Shown piece after piece: positions 24,056 to 31,313 of a stretch of DNA of 64,000 bases. The notes below the pieces were generated by a model that was not told the DNA's origin, made no database searches, and saw only the letters and a list, made by a program, of their open reading frames with translations. Within the stretch, counting starts at the first letter, position 1. Each line of letters starts with the position of its first letter. The translations under genes were made by a program, and so were the position numbers. Source of the stretch: Bacteroides intestinalis DSM 17393 (GTDB taxonomy: Bacteria > Bacteroidota > Bacteroidia > Bacteroidales > Bacteroidaceae); assembly GCF_000172175.1 (NCBI RefSeq), contig NZ_ABJL02000008.1, positions 3,348,001 through 3,412,000 on the forward strand, read 5' to 3'.

Positions 24056-24295
24056 ATGCCAGTAACAGAAGAAGAATTAAAAACGATATTTGCATCCTCA
24101 TGCATCGAGTCAGCTGCCCGTGCTATTGGATGTCCGGCATCAGAAATGTATTTGCGCATGAAGCGCATCAATCTGATTGAAAACTATATTTGGGAGTTTT
24201 ATGATGTACTTCACACCCAAAGCCGGGTATATGTAACAGAAGATATCCTGAAAACATTGGATATTTGGGAAAAGAAAGCTGGAATAAATCACTAA
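24056..24295 (+). CDS. DUF3791-like protein
   Basis: The 79-aa helical protein has the DUF3791 pattern: a helical stretch, then WEFYDVLHTQSRVYVTEDIL, the family's conserved xxLHTxSxxYVxEDI ending. It is first in a three-gene run, 16 bases before the DUF3990 gene. A second protein of similar layout follows the DUF3990 gene. In other Bacteroidota and Firmicutes DUF3791 and DUF3990 genes are often neighbours. The function is not established; partner or antitoxin to the ADP-ribosyltransferase-like DUF3990 is an inference. Confidence 0.7.
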   Translation: MPVTEEELKTIFASSCIESAARAIGCPASEMYLRMKRINLIENYIWEFYDVLHTQSRVYVTEDILKTLDIWEKKAGINH

Positions 24296-24311
24296 TTCAA
24301 AAGAAAAATAT

Positions 24312-24803
24312 ATGCTCACTGTTTATCACGGCTCCATTACTAAAGTGGATTATCCAATTGCTAAAGCCGGACGAGAGAATCTTGATTTCGGCCAAGGTTT
24401 TTATATCACCAACATAAGAGAGCAAGCGGAAAGATGGGCCTTTCGCATAGGCAGACAACTACAAGAATCCCCTATACTCAATATTTACGAGCTTGATATA
24501 GAACGCATAGAAAAGGAATACCGCTATCTAAAATTTAAGAAATACGACCAACAATGGCTTGAGTTTATTGTAAAAAGCCGCAAAGGCGAAAAGCCATGGG
24601 CAACATACGACATTGTGGAAGGCGGCGTGGCAAACGATCGCGTCATTGATACAGTAGAAGCCTATATAAACGGCATGATGACTGTAGAGATGGCATTAGG
24701 GCAATTAGCGCAACACCAGCCTAACAACCAATTTTGTCTGTTAAGCCAATTACTAATAGACGAATGCCTACATTTTGTTTCCATTGAACAATTAAACCCC
24801 TAA
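24312..24803 (+). CDS. DUF3990 protein, ADP-ribosyltransferase-like
   Basis: This 163-aa protein shows the DUF3990 signature: VYHGS (His6) at the start, DFGQGFYIT (Tyr31) with a following QAERWA helix, and near the end NNQFCLLSQLL (Gln140). The H-Y-(E/Q) spacing is that of the ADP-ribosyltransferase fold, so it may transfer ADP-ribose from NAD to an unknown target. A central ATYDIVEGGVANDRV segment is also typical of the family. It lies between two DUF3791-like genes with gaps of 16 and 4 bases, an operon. A toxin role is inferred from the fold and context. Confidence 0.75.
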   Translation: MLTVYHGSITKVDYPIAKAGRENLDFGQGFYITNIREQAERWAFRIGRQLQESPILNIYELDIERIEKEYRYLKFKKYDQQWLEFIVKSRKGEKPWATYDIVEGGVANDRVIDTVEAYINGMMTVEMALGQLAQHQPNNQFCLLSQLLIDECLHFVSIEQLNP

Positions 24804-24807
24804 ATAT

Positions 24808-25014
24808 ATGTTGAGTGACCTTCTTATGTGGAACAAAATCGGAAGAATCGTAATGCGACTTTCCGAGAAGCTGGAGATTTCTCCATTGCGTGCTTTAGAT
24901 GTTTTCTATACATCAACGGTTTGCAACCGCCTGCATGACCCTGAAACCGAACTCTATACTTTCAGTGATGCCTATATTGTAGATGAAATCATTATGGAAA
25001 TCCGCAACAATTGA
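24808..25014 (+). CDS. Second DUF3791-like protein of the cassette
   Basis: This 68-aa helical protein has LEISPLRALDVFYTS followed by RLHDPETELYTFSDAYIVDEI. The arrangement (helix, LH, Y, then D-x-I-V-x-E-I) resembles the first gene of the cassette, so it is probably also DUF3791-like. It begins 4 bases after the DUF3990 stop and should be co-translated. Function unknown. Confidence 0.65.
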   Translation: MLSDLLMWNKIGRIVMRLSEKLEISPLRALDVFYTSTVCNRLHDPETELYTFSDAYIVDEIIMEIRNN

Positions 25015-25165
25015 TACTCTCTATATACGACAAGCCTATTATAACGAGATTGTCCTGCCGGCTCCCGCCACTGCCATAAAACTAATATCAAACCTACTAA
25101 GAACTAATCCCCGCAACGCAAGGAACTAATTTCTTATTAACTAAAAACTATTCATACATCAACTG

Positions 25166-25231
25166 TTGTAAGAAAATTCTATAATTATTGTAAGGGAATA
25201 GAACAATTATTGTAAGAAACTACTATATTTG
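25166..25231 (+). promoter_or_regulatory. Three TTGTAAG repeats at 22-bp period next to a -7 box
   Basis: TTGTAAG starts at 25166, 25188 and 25210, exactly 22 bases apart; the last two share the longer ATTATTGTAAG. A -7 box TATATTTG (25224-25231) begins 7 bases after the third copy. The repeats therefore fall on one face of the helix, ending at the promoter, as an operator or activator array would. They precede the HU-winged-helix gene at 25350. Confidence 0.7.
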
Positions 25232-25234
25232 TAG

Positions 25235-25271
25235 TACGAATATTTTTTAGTATGAAAAATATTAGTTCGTA
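25235..25271 (+). repeat. Inverted repeat in the leader of the HU-winged-helix gene
   Basis: TACGAATATTTTT pairs with AAAAATATT..TCGTA around a short loop, with a 3-base bulge (AGT). It begins about where transcription should start, so it would be a 5' hairpin in the mRNA. Confidence 0.55.
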
Positions 25272-25349
25272 GCACATCCGACATTAGTTTCTTGCAGTTC
25301 CGGTGCCAGTTTGTTTCTACGGAAGTATAAACCTCTTAAAACATATATT

Positions 25350-25964
25350 ATGAGTACTTACTATGACCTCTACGAAACACCGGATCCCAGTGGCGAAGGA
25401 AAGAAAAAACCGTTGCACGCACGTGTGCGCTCTAAAGGCACCATTACGGCAAAAGAATTTCAGGAACGAATGGTGAAAGAGCAGCACATGCCGCACGCCA
25501 TGATAGTGGGCATCATGCAAGCCATCAGCAATGCACTGGGCGACTGGCTTGCCGACGGCTACAATGTGGAATTGGACGAACTGGGTTACTTCAGCACTAC
25601 GCTGAAATGCACGCGGACCGCCATGAACAAGAAAGATATTCGTGCCGAGTCCGTACGGTTTGAAACCGTGAAGTTCCGCCCAAGCAAAACCTTCAAAAAG
25701 TACGTTAGGTATCAAATGCATTTGGAAAGGCTGGACAAGAAGATGACGACAAAGAAACCGGCAGTAGCCCCGGAAAAAAGAAAAGAGATGATGCTGAAAT
25801 TCCTGGAAGTAAATGTCTGCATCACACGCACCGAATACTCCCGCCTGACGAATATAACGGACCGCCGTGCCAGTTGTGACTTACAAGAATATTTGGCAGA
25901 AGGCATTATTCGCAAACGGGGCGGAGGACGTTCAGTAGTTTATATAAAGAGGAATCAAGAATAA
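25350..25964 (+). CDS. HU-like protein fused to a winged-helix domain
   Basis: The ATG at 25350 gives 204 aa beginning MSTYYDLYETPDPSGEGKKK. Residues about 15-130 are an HU-related (TIGR01201-like) domain with GTITAKEFQERMVKEQHM, a helical part (GIMQAISNALGDWLADG) and the strand region YNVELDELGYFSTTL. Residues about 145-204 look like a winged helix (EYSRLTNITDRRASCDLQEY ... IIRKRGGGRSVVYIK), able to recognise a specific DNA site. A nucleoid-type DNA binder joined to a sequence reader could be a local regulator. The TTGTAAG array before the gene may be its own target. The start excludes 13 upstream codons opened by a TTG. Confidence 0.8.
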   Translation: MSTYYDLYETPDPSGEGKKKPLHARVRSKGTITAKEFQERMVKEQHMPHAMIVGIMQAISNALGDWLADGYNVELDELGYFSTTLKCTRTAMNKKDIRAESVRFETVKFRPSKTFKKYVRYQMHLERLDKKMTTKKPAVAPEKRKEMMLKFLEVNVCITRTEYSRLTNITDRRASCDLQEYLAEGIIRKRGGGRSVVYIKRNQE

Positions 25965-25976
25965 GCCATACTCCTT

Positions 25977-26546
25977 TCAGCGGGAAAACGCAGAAAGCAA
26001 TGCCTCGTAAACCGCCGGATGGAGGAAGTAACGAACATCTTTCCCTTCCTCCATCGCTCGGCGAATAAAGGTAGAACTAATTTCGAAAGTAGGCGAAGAA
26101 ACTACTTTCACATTCTCCGGAAGGGAATCGGAAGAAACCGGATAACCGGGACGGGGATACACAAGAATATGGTTTTCAACAAGAATACGCTCCGACTGAT
26201 ACCAACAGGGAAATAGCACCCAGTTATCCGAACCGATAATCAAATAAAATTCCCGGTCGGGATAGGTTTCTTTCAGTTTATCCAGCGTATGGATGGTATA
26301 GGACGGACGGGACAGATTAAACTCAATATCAGAAGCCTTAAACTTGGGATACCCCTCAATGGCAAGTTGAACCAACTTCAAACGGAAGGCATCATCCATC
26401 AATTCATCTTCTTCCTTCAACGGATTATGAGGGGTTACGAGAAACCATACTTCATCCAGCCCTTCATACTCGCAAAGATAATTGGCAAGGGCAAGATGTC
26501 CGATATGTACCGGATTGAAGGAGCCGCTGAAGATACCTGTTTTCAT
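25977..26546 (-). CDS. nadD: Nicotinate-nucleotide adenylyltransferase
   Basis: This 189-aa cytoplasmic enzyme makes nicotinate adenine dinucleotide from nicotinate mononucleotide and ATP in NAD synthesis. The nucleotidyltransferase signature GSFNPVHIGHL is at residues 7-17 and the second motif ISSTFIRRA lies near residue 160. The open frame is longer upstream, but MKTGIFSGSFNPVHIGHL is the normal N terminus. Its ATG overlaps the stop of the small membrane gene by 4 bases, and gmk lies just upstream, so gmk, the membrane gene and nadD form an operon. Confidence 0.93.
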   Translation of the reverse strand: MKTGIFSGSFNPVHIGHLALANYLCEYEGLDEVWFLVTPHNPLKEEDELMDDAFRLKLVQLAIEGYPKFKASDIEFNLSRPSYTIHTLDKLKETYPDREFYLIIGSDNWVLFPCWYQSERILVENHILVYPRPGYPVSSDSLPENVKVVSSPTFEISSTFIRRAMEEGKDVRYFLHPAVYEALLSAFSR

Positions 26547-26746
26547 TCTATTGTTTTCATACGTTTCCAGCAAGTATAAACATTGATGCAACTTGAAAGC
26601 AGCACCACAGACATACCAATAATGATTGTCCATTGCAGGTAATACAAAGCGATCAATCCAGACACAAGAGAAACTAGTGCCAAGAGAATGTTGAGAATCA
26701 ACAATGCTTTGTTCTGCTTGGGAGAAACAGGTTTCGGGGTATACAT
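26543..26746 (-). CDS. 67-aa two-helix membrane protein between gmk and nadD
   Basis: The product MYTPKPVSPKQNKALLILNI... has two membrane helices (ALLILNILLALVSLVSGLIA and WTIIIGMSVVLLSSCINVYT) and ends WKRMKTIE. The frame is open from a TTG at 26755, but the ATG at 26746 is preferred. It overlaps nadD by 4 bases (ATGA) and follows the gmk stop by 9 bases. No family is recognised; the position between two nucleotide enzymes is probably only operon organisation. Confidence 0.7.
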   Translation of the reverse strand: MYTPKPVSPKQNKALLILNILLALVSLVSGLIALYYLQWTIIIGMSVVLLSSCINVYTCWKRMKTIE

Positions 26747-26755
26747 AGGAACCAA

Positions 26756-27319
26756 TTATTCAGACAAAAACTCTGTAATAACCTGCAAAGCTTCCGCCTT
26801 TGCCTTCTCCAAATCATCATTTACAATGACTTTATCGAACTTAGGGGCAAACGTCAGTTCATATTCCGCCTTGGCAACGCGGGCTTCTATCACTTCGGGA
26901 GCATCCGTTCCACGTCCTACCAGACGTTTACGAAGTTCCTCTACCGAAGGAGGCTGAATGAATACCGACAGAGCACGGTCGCCATAAAACTTTTTTATAT
27001 TGCAGCCACCTACAACGTCCACATCAAAAACCACATTTTGTCCGGCAGCCAACTGAGCTTCTACCTGAGACTTCAATGTACCGTAGTAACGGTCCTTGTA
27101 CACTTCTTCATATTCCAGAAACTCATCATTGGCAATGCGAGTACGGAATTCTTCGGGAGAAAGAAAGAAGTACTCCACTCCATGCTGTTCTGTTCCGCGT
27201 GGCGGACGACTGGTAGCAGAACAAGAAAAAGCCAGATTCAGGTTCTGCTCCAACAAATAGTTGATAATGGTTGATTTCCCTGACCCTGAAGGGGCTGAGA
27301 AGATAATAAGTTTAGCCAT
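26756..27319 (-). CDS. gmk: Guanylate kinase
   Basis: This 187-aa enzyme phosphorylates GMP to GDP in the cytoplasm. The P-loop APSGSGKST is at residues 9-17, followed by the GMP-binding SATSRPPRGTEQHGVEYFF and the DVDVVGG motif near residue 100. The length is normal. It follows yicC by 13 bases, so yicC, gmk, the small membrane gene and nadD are probably one transcript; yicC-gmk pairing is widespread in bacteria. Confidence 0.95.
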   Translation of the reverse strand: MAKLIIFSAPSGSGKSTIINYLLEQNLNLAFSCSATSRPPRGTEQHGVEYFFLSPEEFRTRIANDEFLEYEEVYKDRYYGTLKSQVEAQLAAGQNVVFDVDVVGGCNIKKFYGDRALSVFIQPPSVEELRKRLVGRGTDAPEVIEARVAKAEYELTFAPKFDKVIVNDDLEKAKAEALQVITEFLSE

Positions 27320-27332
27320 ATTGAAATAGTAA

Positions 27333-28211
27333 TTACATCACGTTCAATACCTGTTCTTTGATTTGTTCCAGCTCATCCTTCATCTGCACTACAATCTTCT
27401 GCATCTCAGCATGATTGGACTTGCTTCCCAACGTATTGATTTCACGTCCCATTTCCTGGGCAATGAAACCCAACTTCTTACCTTGTCCGCTTCCATCCTC
27501 CATAGTATTAATGAAGTATTTCAAGTGGTTGCTCAGGCGTTGTTTTTCTTCGTTGATATCCAGTTTCTCAATGTAATAGATGAGTTCCTGCTCCAGACGG
27601 TTCTTGTCATAGTCCACGCTGATGGTCTTTTCCAAAGCATCCGTGATGCGTTCTTTGATTTTCTCTACACGCTCTTTTTCGTACGGATCAACAGAAGTCA
27701 GCAACTTGGCAATATTGGAAATCTTTTCGCGGAACTTCTTCTCTAAAGCCGCGCCTTCCTGTATACGGAATTCAACCAGATTTTGGATAGCCTGAAGTAC
27801 AGTGGCATGAACAGCTTTCCATTCTTCCTCGCTTAGTTCCTGAATATCGTTCTTGGTCATCACGTCCGGCATGCGGAGCAAAGTAGAGAACCAGTCTTCG
27901 GGTGCAGGGATACCGGTAGTTTCGGAGATGGTACGAATGCGTTCGTAATACGCCACTACCACATCCTGGTTAATGGGAGTAATAAGTTCACAGGCATCTT
28001 TTTTATCAATCCACAGACTGAAATCCACTTTACCACGTTCCAGTGCCTTAGCAATTTCGTTACGGATTTCTATTTCTTTTTCCCGGTAGAGGGGAGCGAT
28101 GCGGGTTGACAGATCCATCGCTTTACTATTGAGCGATTTGATTTCTACATTGATTTTCTTATCGGACAGTTCAGCGGTCGCTTTACCGTATCCGGTCATG
28201 GATTGTATCAT
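27333..28211 (-). CDS. yicC: YicC/YloC family endoribonuclease-like protein
   Basis: The 292-aa protein begins MIQSMTGYGKAT, the standard N terminus of the family, and ends with KSNHAEMQKIVVQMKDELEQ plus IKEQVLNV, the DUF1732 domain. The C-terminal stretch DINEEKQRLSNHLKYF and GREINTLGSKSN are family landmarks. YicC and YloC proteins have been reported to cleave RNA and to take part in RNA turnover. The gene starts the gmk-nadD operon, and a TAATTTTG box is at 28238-28231 on the minus strand. Confidence 0.92.
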   Translation of the reverse strand: MIQSMTGYGKATAELSDKKINVEIKSLNSKAMDLSTRIAPLYREKEIEIRNEIAKALERGKVDFSLWIDKKDACELITPINQDVVVAYYERIRTISETTGIPAPEDWFSTLLRMPDVMTKNDIQELSEEEWKAVHATVLQAIQNLVEFRIQEGAALEKKFREKISNIAKLLTSVDPYEKERVEKIKERITDALEKTISVDYDKNRLEQELIYYIEKLDINEEKQRLSNHLKYFINTMEDGSGQGKKLGFIAQEMGREINTLGSKSNHAEMQKIVVQMKDELEQIKEQVLNVM

Positions 28212-28230
28212 AAGATTCTTTAGTTTTCCG

Positions 28231-28238
28231 CAAAATTA
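28231..28238 (-). promoter_or_regulatory. -7 box of the yicC-gmk-nadD operon
   Basis: TAATTTTG on the minus strand, 20 bases before the yicC ATG. Confidence 0.5.
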
Positions 28239-28293
28239 CATGAATATTTTCATTAGTGAAAATTATTCAAGAAATAAGTGACGTGTTTATCGC

Positions 28294-29223
28294 TTACTCT
28301 TTACTCCAAATACGTGTGTTCAAGTTCAGTTCATCTACAATTTCCAGTAAGGATTGGAGCACTGCAAAGTCCGATTTAAGGATGCTCATATCGTTCAAAG
28401 AACTCCACACATCCGCTTCAAACCGGTTCTTTGAATCCGGAATGGCGACCAGAATCGTAGAATTCCGGAAACTGATGGTAACTCCTTTCTTGAAATTGCT
28501 GTCCAACTTCAACATTCTTTCCATCATGGAAGGGGTAATCAGATAGCGGGCCTCAATCTGGTTCGTGGAAAAGACATCAAAGACTTTTTCAAAATCGGGA
28601 CTTTCCATTTTCACTCTCGAAGCTCCCATCTTAATCTTGAAAAAGCTGTCCCGCAAAACGGTCGTTTCTCCCTGAAATTCCTTATGAAAGTCAGCAATGA
28701 AAAGAAATCCTTTGAAAATATCTTCCCAATAATACTGCACTCCATTCTTAGTAGAACGAGCTCTGCGCTCTTCAGCATGTACTTCGGAACAGATAAAGCT
28801 GGTTTTATCCAGACATCCTTCTATCAGATCTTCGGCATGATAACGGTCGGGAGAAGTAAACAGTCCGCTATTTCTAAAAAGATCCTCACTCACTCCGTCA
28901 TTCGGAGAGTAGGTCGCATTCGGACAAAAGGCATGGATTATTTCATCTACCACTTCTTCTTTATAGAAAGAGGAGAATATTTTCGATTTATTATTGATAC
29001 AAGTAATAAAAATGATAACAGAAATAACAACAATAACTATCGGACCAAAGATCCCTTCCAATTTAAGTATTAACAAAGCTATCACTCCTACTACCAGAAA
29101 AATAGCAGCATAAATCAAACCCTCTGAACGCCCTTTCCTCAGGAGTTCCTTACGTTTATTTTCCAGAACTTGCAATGTGGGGGCCAGTTTCTGCGCCAGA
29201 GAGTCAAAATCTACATAATCCAT
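28294..29223 (-). CDS. DUF3137 membrane protein
   Basis: This 309-aa protein fits the DUF3137 family. It has a short N-terminal helix region with RKELLRKGRSEG, two adjacent membrane helices (about 35-85: LIYAAIFLVVGVIALLIL and GPIVIVVISVIIFITCI), and a soluble C-terminal part with VQYYWEDIFKGFLFIADFHK and TVLRDS. The family is often encoded next to LemA, as here with 11 bases between the genes. The function is unknown; a membrane partner of LemA is an inference from pairing. Confidence 0.8.
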   Translation of the reverse strand: MDYVDFDSLAQKLAPTLQVLENKRKELLRKGRSEGLIYAAIFLVVGVIALLILKLEGIFGPIVIVVISVIIFITCINNKSKIFSSFYKEEVVDEIIHAFCPNATYSPNDGVSEDLFRNSGLFTSPDRYHAEDLIEGCLDKTSFICSEVHAEERRARSTKNGVQYYWEDIFKGFLFIADFHKEFQGETTVLRDSFFKIKMGASRVKMESPDFEKVFDVFSTNQIEARYLITPSMMERMLKLDSNFKKGVTISFRNSTILVAIPDSKNRFEADVWSSLNDMSILKSDFAVLQSLLEIVDELNLNTRIWSKE

Positions 29224-29234
29224 TGCCGGCTATT

Positions 29235-29786
29235 TTATGAATTGAACAAGTTCTTTACATCCGGAGTTGCACGTTCTGCTTCCGGAATTGTCAGCACCGC
29301 TTTTCTTGTAAAGCCAAACATACCTGCCAACAGATTTGTAGGGAAAGTCTGGACGGCATTATTGTAATCGGTTACAGAAGCATTGTAAGTGCGGCGGGCA
29401 GCAGCCAACTGTTCTTCCGTTTCATTGAGCGAACGCTGCAATTGCAGGAAATTTTCAGAAGCTTTTAGTTCGGGATAGTTCTCCGCCACTGCAAAGAATT
29501 GAGTACGCACTTTAGAAAACATTTTGTCAAATTCCGCCTTTTCGCTGTCATTAAGAGAAGTGTAAGTCTTATTGCGCATTTCCGTTATTGCAGCAAATGT
29601 ATCGGCTTCATGCTTGGCATATTGCTGAACAGTTGCAACCAGATTGGGTATCAAATCGAAGCGGCGTTTCAACATGACATCGATAGTGGAAAAAGCATTT
29701 TCTATCTGATTTCTCTTTCTCACCAGTGAGTTGTACATCGAAATCAGCACCAAAATAAAAAGTACAATAATAATAGCTACGATCAT
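29235..29786 (-). CDS. lemA: LemA family protein
   Basis: The 183-aa protein has an N-terminal membrane helix (IVAIIIVLFILVLISMYN), then the LemA helical bundle with VRKRNQIENAFSTIDVMLKR, RFDLIPNLV and the family's ENYPELKASENF. It should have an outside short N terminus and a long helical domain in the cytoplasm or periplasm. The C-terminal NLLAGMFGFTRK is also typical. It is first in a two-gene unit with the DUF3137 gene. A -7 box TATCTTTG lies at 29871-29864 on the minus strand. Confidence 0.92.
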   Translation of the reverse strand: MIVAIIIVLFILVLISMYNSLVRKRNQIENAFSTIDVMLKRRFDLIPNLVATVQQYAKHEADTFAAITEMRNKTYTSLNDSEKAEFDKMFSKVRTQFFAVAENYPELKASENFLQLQRSLNETEEQLAAARRTYNASVTDYNNAVQTFPTNLLAGMFGFTRKAVLTIPEAERATPDVKNLFNS

Positions 29787-29863
29787 AATTACAGATACAA
29801 CGACCTCCTTGTGCCGGTTATTTTATGTTAACGAATTCAGCGTTTATCCCTAAAATCAGACAG

Positions 29864-29871
29864 CAAAGATA
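29864..29871 (-). promoter_or_regulatory. -7 box of the lemA-DUF3137 unit
   Basis: TATCTTTG on the minus strand, 77 bases before the lemA ATG. Confidence 0.45.
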
Positions 29872-29933
29872 GAAATAATCTAAAAACCTCCCAATAAAGC
29901 CGTAAGAAAGATACCGAACCCTTTTTGGATTCG

Positions 29934-29965
29934 CTTGTGTATCTGAAAATAAACCTGTAAATTTG
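29934..29965 (+). promoter_or_regulatory. Promoter of the tsaB-rseP operon
   Basis: CTTG (29934-29937), a 20-base spacer and TAAATTTG (29958-29965) are close to the TTTG-N19-21-TAnnTTTG consensus, 24 bases before the tsaB ATG. Confidence 0.6.
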
Positions 29966-29989
29966 CCACAATTAAACTAACAAAAGACT

Positions 29990-30682
29990 ATGTCGTGTAT
30001 CTTACATATTGAAACGTCCACCTCGGCATGCTCCGTTGCAGTGAGTGAAGATGGACAAAATGTATTTAACAAAGAAGACCTGAACGGCCCGTCTCATGCC
30101 GCTCTGCTGGGAGTATTTATAGACGAAGCTCTGTCGTTTGCCGACAGTCATGCCATGCCGATTGATGCAGTGGCGGTGAGTTGCGGACCGGGTTCCTACA
30201 CCGGACTACGTATCGGCGTATCTATGGCGAAAGGAGTTTGTTACGGACGTAATATTCCGCTGATCGGTCTTCCGACATTGAAAGTACAATGCGTGCCGGT
30301 ATTGCTTTATCATGATGAATTGCCTGAAGACGCACTGTTATGCCCGATGATTGATGCACGCCGCATGGAAGTATATGCTGCCATCTACGACCGTGCCCTG
30401 AAACCTGTGCGCGACATAGCCGCTGACATTGTAGACGAAAACTCTTATACGGAATTTCTGAATCAACATCCCGTTTATTTCTTTGGAGACGGAGCAGCCA
30501 AGTGCAAAGAAAAAATAACTCATCCCAATGCGCACTTCATTGATGATATTCATCCATTGGCAAAGATGATGTTTCCACTTGCCGAAAAAGCAATAGCCGA
30601 AAACGACTTTAAGGATGTAGCTTATTTTGAACCATTCTACCTGAAAGAGTTCGTAGCTTCCCAACCGAAAAAACTTTTATAA
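29990..30682 (+). CDS. tsaB: tRNA threonylcarbamoyladenosine biosynthesis protein TsaB
   Basis: This 230-aa protein belongs to the ASKHA-fold TsaB family, which with TsaD and TsaE places the t6A37 modification on ANN-decoding tRNAs. The start LHIETSTSACSVAV and the middle SCGPGSYTGLRIGVSMAKG are the family signature. It lacks a metal-binding TsaD-type HxxxH site, as expected for TsaB. It is the first gene of a tightly packed plus-strand run reaching to rseP, with 3 bases to the next gene. Confidence 0.93.
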   Translation: MSCILHIETSTSACSVAVSEDGQNVFNKEDLNGPSHAALLGVFIDEALSFADSHAMPIDAVAVSCGPGSYTGLRIGVSMAKGVCYGRNIPLIGLPTLKVQCVPVLLYHDELPEDALLCPMIDARRMEVYAAIYDRALKPVRDIAADIVDENSYTEFLNQHPVYFFGDGAAKCKEKITHPNAHFIDDIHPLAKMMFPLAEKAIAENDFKDVAYFEPFYLKEFVASQPKKLL

Positions 30683-30685
30683 TAT

Positions 30686-31306
30686 ATGCAATATAACACT
30701 CAACAAAAGCGGATGCCTTTGCCGGAATACGGACGCAGCATCCAAAACATGGTTGACCACGCGTTAACAATCGAAGATCGCGCCGAACGCCAACGTTGCG
30801 CAAACACCATTATCAACATTATGGGTAATATGTTCCCGCATCTACGTGATGTACCCGATTTTAAACATAAACTATGGGATCATCTGGCTATCATGTCCGA
30901 CTTCAAACTGGATATTGATTACCCGTATGAAATTATCCGCAAAGATAATCTGAATACCCGTCCGGAAGTGATCCCCTATCCCAGTACAAAAATCCGTTAC
31001 CGCCACTACGGCCGTACACTGGAAGTATTGATAAAGAAAGCAATTGACTTCCCCGAAGGAGATGAAAAGCAGAATCTGATTGCCCTGATCTGCAACCACA
31101 TGAAGAAAGACTTCATGACCTGGAACAAGGATACGGTAGACGACCGTAAGATTGCAGAAGATCTTAACGAATATTCGGGTGGCAAATTGCAGATGACGGA
31201 TGACATCATCAAACTGATGGCTGAACGTATTAATCAGAACTACCGTCCGAAAATGAACAATCAGAACAACCGGAGAGATAACCGGAATAATAAGAGAAAG
31301 TACTAA
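30686..31306 (+). CDS. DUF4290 protein
   Basis: The 206-aa protein matches the Bacteroidota family DUF4290: MQYNTQQKRMPLPEYGR at the start, then NMVDHALTIEDRAERQRCAN and FKHKLWDHLAIMSDF. The C-terminal tail is rich in Asn and Arg (NNQNNRRDNRNNKRKY), which suggests nucleic acid contact, though this is not demonstrated. The position between tsaB and murA is typical. The function is unknown. Confidence 0.85.
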   Translation: MQYNTQQKRMPLPEYGRSIQNMVDHALTIEDRAERQRCANTIINIMGNMFPHLRDVPDFKHKLWDHLAIMSDFKLDIDYPYEIIRKDNLNTRPEVIPYPSTKIRYRHYGRTLEVLIKKAIDFPEGDEKQNLIALICNHMKKDFMTWNKDTVDDRKIAEDLNEYSGGKLQMTDDIIKLMAERINQNYRPKMNNQNNRRDNRNNKRKY

Positions 31307-31313
31307 TAGATTT

